64,000 nucleotides of DNA, taken from positions 1 to 64,000 of the forward strand of contig NZ_JBKFGH010000001.1 in assembly GCF_051233475.1 (NCBI RefSeq). Reading direction: 5' to 3'. The first letter of the stretch is position 1. Each line of letters opens with the position of its first letter. Origin of the DNA: Bacillus_BU sp051233475. Its GTDB lineage: Bacteria; Bacillota; Bacilli; Bacillales; Cytobacillaceae. This document shows positions 60,388-64,000 of this stretch, piece by piece. Under the pieces are notes generated by a model, which had not been told where the DNA came from, searched no databases, and was given only the letters and a program-made list of their open reading frames with translations. The translations under genes and the position numbers were made by a program.

Positions 60388-60757
60388 TCTTCTTCCCTTT
60401 TATTCCGGCGTAATTTTTCGCAAAAAGCTTTATGTTTTTTGGGGGAATTTCACGCTCCTTAAGAATGAAAAAAATGTCACCTTATAAATACGTTTATTAA
60501 GAAAAAAAGTTTCAATAATTCCATATTGTTCCTATTCTCTAATTATAGGAGAATCCCTGTTACTGTAGCGGGTAAACATAAAATTCATATCGTTTATGGA
60601 CACAATTTTTCCAAATTTATTGCTATTTTCCCATGTCAGATATGCTCAAGGTTATTAAGGAAGTTAGCTAATGTTTATCAATAACAAAGTATTTATTCCT
60701 TAACTTTTTAATGTAAAATGTATAGGAGCGAGCAAATAAGAAAACGGGGGAAAAACA
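60388..60757. other. Gene-free stretch between yuaF and the phosphatase gene
   Basis: 370 bp of AT-rich sequence. It must hold divergent promoters for the flanking genes, but I cannot assign boxes with confidence; TGTAAAAT near 60712-60719 may be the -10 region of the phosphatase gene. No ORF, hairpin or RNA motif is convincing. Confidence 0.4.
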
Positions 60758-61381
60758 GTGTTGAATTTGTATCTTACCAGACATGGGCAAACAGAGTGGA
60801 ATATTCAAAAAAGGCTGCAGGGTTGGGGTAACTCTGCCTTAACCAAACAAGGAATCCAAAATGCGGTAGCATTGGGTGAAAAACTAAAAGAAGTTCGTTT
60901 TGATGCCGTTTATTCAAGCACCAGTAATCGAACCATCGAAACAGCAAAATTAATTATTGGGGAAAAGCAGCTTCACATTAATACAGATGAAAATCTTAGA
61001 GAGATGGGCTTAGGAGAATGGGAAGGTAAAACCCATCAAGAAATTAAGGAAAGACATCCAGAGCAATTTATTAACTTCTGGGAAAATCCTGTGGATTATC
61101 AACCTGTTGGCGGTGAAACATTCCATGATTTATCAGTACGAGCGATGTCGGTACTGAACAAGATCATCTCCTCTCATACAACCGGAAATATATTAATTGT
61201 TACCCATACAGTGGTCTTAAAATCTTTACTTATGCAAGTAAAAGGGAACACACTCGCGGATTTATGGGAACCACCGTACATCCACGATACTAGCCTTACG
61301 ATCCTTGAGTGCAAAGAAGGCGACCTTAAGGTAATGCTGGAGGGGGACATTTCCCATCTGGATCAGGCAATAAAAGTATAA
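60758..61381 (+). CDS. Histidine phosphatase family protein (phosphoglycerate-mutase-like)
   Basis: A 207-residue enzyme with the phosphohistidine motif LTRHGQTEWN at residues 6-15, the second catalytic His in VTHTVVLKSL and the Glu in REMGLGEWEG. These are the features of the PhoE/CobC-type phosphatases. GTG start follows CGGGGG by 8 bases. Substrate cannot be deduced. A long palindrome begins 3 bp after its stop. Confidence 0.88.
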   Translation: MLNLYLTRHGQTEWNIQKRLQGWGNSALTKQGIQNAVALGEKLKEVRFDAVYSSTSNRTIETAKLIIGEKQLHINTDENLREMGLGEWEGKTHQEIKERHPEQFINFWENPVDYQPVGGETFHDLSVRAMSVLNKIISSHTTGNILIVTHTVVLKSLLMQVKGNTLADLWEPPYIHDTSLTILECKEGDLKVMLEGDISHLDQAIKV

Positions 61382-61384
61382 GAT

Positions 61385-61441
61385 AATTCACCGCATTAAA
61401 GCAGCGGGGGACAGTCCCCCGCTGCTTTAATGCGGTGAATT
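61385..61441. repeat. Palindromic repeat with GGGGGACAGTCCCCC core, copy 2
   Basis: A perfect 27-bp inverted repeat with loop CAG, directly after the phosphatase gene. The arms contain GCATTAAAGCAG and GGGGGA and the centre GGGGGACAGTCCCCC recalls the core of 47051-47098. It is followed by TTTT and may double as a terminator. Confidence 0.85.
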
Positions 61442-61469
61442 TTAATTGACTATTATCAAAATATATATT

Positions 61470-61487
61470 ATTATCAAAAGTGATAAT
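61470..61487. promoter_or_regulatory. Operator ATTATCA-N4-TGATAAT, distal
   Basis: Perfect 7-bp arms with spacer AAAG. A further half-site ATTATCA lies at 61452-61458. Confidence 0.6.
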
Positions 61488-61531
61488 AATGTACTTTGAA
61501 TCATTTACTATCCGAATTTTTTTACACTATC

Positions 61532-61549
61532 ATTATCATTATTGATAAT
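61532..61549. promoter_or_regulatory. Operator ATTATCA-N4-TGATAAT, proximal
   Basis: Identical arms to the distal site, spacer TTAT, 62 bp away (about six helical turns) and 25 bp before the regulator start. Likely the binding site of the HTH protein encoded next. Confidence 0.6.
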
Positions 61550-61574
61550 AATAAAAAGATTGGAGGTCAAATAT

Positions 61575-62099
61575 ATGAAAATGTCTAAAACAAAACTAAT
61601 TTTGCACCCGGTACGAATGAAAATTATCCAATCGCTTATAAATGGGAAAAAATTTACCGTCAATCAAATTGCTGAACGGGTGAAGGATGTTCCGCAAGCC
61701 ACGTTATATCGTCAGCTTAACACATTACTTGAAGCTGACTTAATTGAAGTCGTTCAAGAAAACCAGGTTAGGGGTACGATTGAAAAGGTTTATGCTTTAA
61801 AAGAACAATCAGTTCATTCTATGGAAGAGTTTCTCAGCCTAAACAAAGAAGAACACTTAGAACTATTTTTAACGTTTACAACTGAACTTGTCGGTCAATT
61901 CGAGAATTATTTGGCTCAAGACGATATTGATTTAGTAAAAGACGGGGCTGGATATCGTATTGCCAAGCTTTATTTAACTGACCTAGAATATTTAGATTTA
62001 GTAAAAGGGATCGGTTCACTTATTCAAAAGGCTTCCTTAAACGAGCCTTCACCAGAACGTAAAGCTAAAAATATTGCCACTATTATTATTCCTGAATAA
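61575..62099 (+). CDS. ArsR-like winged-helix transcriptional regulator
   Basis: A 174-residue regulator: HTH_20-type winged helix at residues 8-80 (LHPVRMKIIQSLINGKKFTV, QATLYRQLNTLLEADLIEVV), followed by a helical C-terminal effector or dimerisation region of about 90 residues. GGAGG is 8 bases before the ATG at 61575. Cotranscribed with the hydrolase 20 bp downstream, and probably autoregulated by the twin palindromes. Confidence 0.85.
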   Translation: MKMSKTKLILHPVRMKIIQSLINGKKFTVNQIAERVKDVPQATLYRQLNTLLEADLIEVVQENQVRGTIEKVYALKEQSVHSMEEFLSLNKEEHLELFLTFTTELVGQFENYLAQDDIDLVKDGAGYRIAKLYLTDLEYLDLVKGIGSLIQKASLNEPSPERKAKNIATIIIPE

Positions 62100-62119
62100 A
62101 CACTATGGGGGTGTCTATC

Positions 62120-63082
62120 ATGCTCGAAACAGAAATCATGATTAAAAGCGATAACCCAATATACGGTTCACTGACCATTCCAGCAGAAAAGGGAACCTTT
62201 CCGGCTGTTCTTATTATCGCGGGATCAGGACCTCTCGATCGCAATGGAAACGACCGTAAAGGAAAATTCCAAACCAATTTATACAGGGATTTAGCCCATT
62301 ATATGGCGAAGCTAGGATTCGTCACTTTACGTTACGACAAAATTGGTACAGGAAAAAGAGATGGAGATTTATTAACAGTCGGTTTATCAGATTTAGTTGC
62401 GGATGCTAAGCTCGCATTCTCCTTCCTACTGTCCCATCCAAATGTCGATAAAGAGAAGGTAATAGTCTGTGGACATAGCGAAGGAACCATTATTGCAACG
62501 GCTATAGCAGAAACAATGAACCCTGCTGGTTTAATGTTATTGGCAGGCGGCGTTGATAATTTAATAGAGGCACTCGCAAAGCAGCGCCAGCTTGCCTATA
62601 AAGAACTATTAGCACAGCCAGGCTTTCAAGGCTGGCTTAACCGTAAACTAAAAGTGGATATTAAGGGAGAAAAGCAGACCCAAAACTTGATGAATAAAAT
62701 GATTAACTCTGATATGGACGTTATTAAGTTCCAGTTGTTTTTTAAACAACCGGCAAAATACTTCCGTGAGCACAACCAATATAATGTTCGAGCTGCTTTA
62801 AAAAATGTTTCCTGCCCAGTTTTTGCTATACAGGGAGATAAAGACCCGCTAGTAGATAATCAAGCTTTAACCGAATTAGCCGATTTGGTACAAGGAAATT
62901 ATGAATATCATATTATTCCTGACATGGAGCATGGTTTAAAAAACCAACCAGAACCGAAAAACATTTTAAACCATAAGAAACTTTTTAAGAAAACCTTAAA
63001 TCGTCCGTTTAAGGAAGAAGCACTAGAAAAAATCACCACTTGGCTCGCAAATAATTTCCTAGGTGAAAAAACTGCTAAATAG
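62120..63082 (+). CDS. Alpha/beta hydrolase
   Basis: A 320-residue serine hydrolase of the dienelactone-hydrolase/YqhD-like peptidase type: oxyanion segment IIAGSGPLDRNGND near residue 36, nucleophile motif GHSEG, acid in GDKDPLVD and catalytic His in DMEHGLK. No signal peptide. Start at 62120 has GGGGGTG upstream. Induced presumably by the substrate sensed by the preceding regulator; the substrate is unknown. Confidence 0.85.
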   Translation: MLETEIMIKSDNPIYGSLTIPAEKGTFPAVLIIAGSGPLDRNGNDRKGKFQTNLYRDLAHYMAKLGFVTLRYDKIGTGKRDGDLLTVGLSDLVADAKLAFSFLLSHPNVDKEKVIVCGHSEGTIIATAIAETMNPAGLMLLAGGVDNLIEALAKQRQLAYKELLAQPGFQGWLNRKLKVDIKGEKQTQNLMNKMINSDMDVIKFQLFFKQPAKYFREHNQYNVRAALKNVSCPVFAIQGDKDPLVDNQALTELADLVQGNYEYHIIPDMEHGLKNQPEPKNILNHKKLFKKTLNRPFKEEALEKITTWLANNFLGEKTAK

Positions 63083-63136
63083 AAATAACTTGCCTCCAAA
63101 AAATCTGGGTCAAACAAACTTGGCTCTAAATTTTAA

Positions 63137-63169
63137 AAAAACTGGCCCTTATTATAAGGGCCAGTTTTT
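63137..63169. terminator. Bidirectional terminator between hydrolase and HesB-like gene
   Basis: A 15-bp stem AAAAACTGGCCCTTA / TAAGGGCCAGTTTTT with loop TTA. Confidence 0.92.
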
Positions 63170-63187
63170 CTTCTAATAATGCGTCTA

Positions 63188-63460
63188 TTAACAGCTACTT
63201 CCACCAATCAAAGCGAAGCCATTGTTTTCTTTGTAGTACTCAAGTACTAAATCATTTGTGTAGTCTACTATATTTCCTGCAAATGCTACTTGAATTTGGT
63301 TGATTACCTTAATCATATCCTGCTCTTGAGGCTCATCCAGAGACACTCCAATTTGTGGCCCGCCTCAGCCATACCCGCCGAAATATAAACGAATTCCAGC
63401 AGCTTTTTTAGCTTCTAATACTTGAATTAATTGATCGCGTGCTTGATCGGTAATTTGCAT
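63188..63460 (-). CDS. HesB/IscA-like protein with in-frame UGA (predicted selenocysteine)
   Basis: One 90-codon frame with a single internal TGA at 63365-63367, codon 32. Reading through gives an A-type carrier (HesB/IscA-like) protein: RLYFGGYG-U-GGPQIGVSLDEP, then ALIGGSSC at the end. In Cys-containing relatives the UGA position is the Cys of GYGCGGP. HesB-like proteins with Sec at this place are a known bacterial selenoprotein family. GAGGGG is 9 bases before the ATG at 63460. Without Sec insertion only a 31-residue fragment would be made. Role probably in redox or Fe-S chemistry; exact function unknown. This gene is missed by standard gene calling. Confidence 0.85.
63327..63367 (-). promoter_or_regulatory. 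UGA codon and possible SECIS hairpin of the HesB-like gene
   Basis: After the UGA the minus strand can fold in three short helices: TGAGGC/GCCTCA (starting in the UGA), CCA/TGG, and GAG/CTC around loop TGT. The loop is 19 nt after the UGA and has G at its second position. The stem is interrupted, so this is weaker than the one at 43096-43127. Confidence 0.5.
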
Positions 63461-63664
63461 ATTTTTCATTCCCCTCAAATATAAACAAAAGATAATAATG
63501 TTCTATTTTTGTATTATATACCATAAGGGGTATAACGAAAAGTATTTTGCTTCAATCCAAAGTTTCTTGGTAAACCAATTTTTACCATGACACTGTGGTT
63601 TCCATATGAAGTTAACATTTCTTATCGCATAATTTAGTACTATAGTCGATGATGGTTTGGAGAA

Positions 63665-64000
63665 TTAAAGACTGATGTGAGGCATAGTATATGGAGGACT
63701 TCCTGCTTCTGCATTGTGAAGTGATACAAAAGATGTAGACGTTAAGCCGTGGTCCACCTCGTCAAAGCTGTTAAGATGAACGAAGTTGTGATCGAAGCTT
63801 TCTATTATCTGTTCACCCTTTGAAGTAAATGGGTTACTCAATAATTGCTTTATTCTAGAAACAACATCACGTGGGCTAAAAGGCATTAACATATATTCGT
63901 TTGCACCCATCTCAAAGCTGCGTTTTTGTATATCATCTCCACACAAGGCTGAAATCATCAGAACCGGGGTCATTTTGGTTCTCCTAATCTCTTTGAGAAC
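63665..64000 (-). CDS. Response regulator receiver-domain protein, 5' part outside the window
   Basis: The visible 111 codons begin inside a REC domain (VLKEIRRTKMTPVLMISAL, then GANEYMLMPFSPRDVVSRIKQLL, where Met replaces the usual conserved Lys-Pro context KPF). A 50-residue tail follows without a DNA-binding domain. The frame is open to the edge, so the apparent ATG at 63973 is internal. The phosphoacceptor Asp lies outside the window. Confidence 0.75.
   Translation of the reverse strand, partial: VLKEIRRTKMTPVLMISALCGDDIQKRSFEMGANEYMLMPFSPRDVVSRIKQLLSNPFTSKGEQIIESFDHNFVHLNSFDEVDHGLTSTSFVSLHNAEAGSPPYTMPHISL

Noticed and set aside
1..64000. CRISPR array, prophage, tRNA genes or intact insertion sequence
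   Set aside because: No regularly spaced direct repeats, phage structural genes, tRNA cloverleaf or transposase were seen.

Overview
The window looks like chromosomal DNA of a spore-forming, low-GC member of the Bacillaceae. The left 26 kb follows the Bacillus subtilis order rrnD-ygxA-ygzB-perR-ygaF-gsaB-ygaE-ygaD-ygaC-ygaB-sspE-fabL-yfhS-mutY-yfhP-yfhJ-sspK-yfhH-recX-yfhE-yfhD. Spore genes (sspE, sspK, CotF-like), PerR, FabL and FloT all fit this. Neobacillus or a close genus is my guess, but the sequence alone does not prove it.

Layout. 1-350: 5' end of a 16S rRNA gene on the minus strand with tandem promoters and boxA. 0.35-26 kb: the conserved backbone above, with accessory genes inserted: a cobalamin adenosyltransferase and a 2-hydroxyacid dehydrogenase, an ion channel, an ABC-2 exporter, and a lone glutamate synthase large subunit behind an attenuator-like leader. 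Three ~184-bp copies of one intergenic repeat lie here. 26.0-26.25 kb: a dense cluster of DnaA-box sequences. 26.3-37 kb: a minus-strand phosphonate biosynthesis operon (PEP mutase, phosphonopyruvate decarboxylase, a cytidylyltransferase/AEP-transaminase fusion) coupled to a Mur-ligase homologue and a large amidoligase/ATP-grasp protein, with two satellite genes. 37.2-47.1 kb: a selenium-linked locus. It has a LysR regulator, a selenate-type binding lipoprotein, and an eight-gene operon with a Ynj-like ABC transporter, a CDP-alcohol phosphatidyltransferase, two membrane proteins and a PrdB-like protein whose gene is read through an in-frame UGA. 47.1-51.3 kb: a MarR-controlled heterodimeric ABC exporter. 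51.4-57.3 kb: the ribose operon rbsRKDACB. 57.4-64 kb: a membrane protein, yuaF-floT, a phosphatase, an HTH regulator with a hydrolase, a second UGA-containing gene (HesB/IscA-like) and a truncated response regulator.

Two results stand out. First, two unrelated genes (42849-43601 and 63188-63460) each carry one in-frame UGA at the family's conserved Cys/Sec position, and each has a hairpin just downstream. I read both as selenoproteins. The operator TATCG-N7-CGATA stands both upstream of the LysR gene and upstream of the selenate-type binding protein, suggesting one selenium regulon. Second, the phosphonate operon ends in peptide-ligase-type enzymes and so may make an aminoethylphosphonate-containing peptide, lipid or surface polymer; its product is unknown to me. 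No selA, selB, selC or selD gene is in the window, so Sec decoding must be confirmed elsewhere in the genome.
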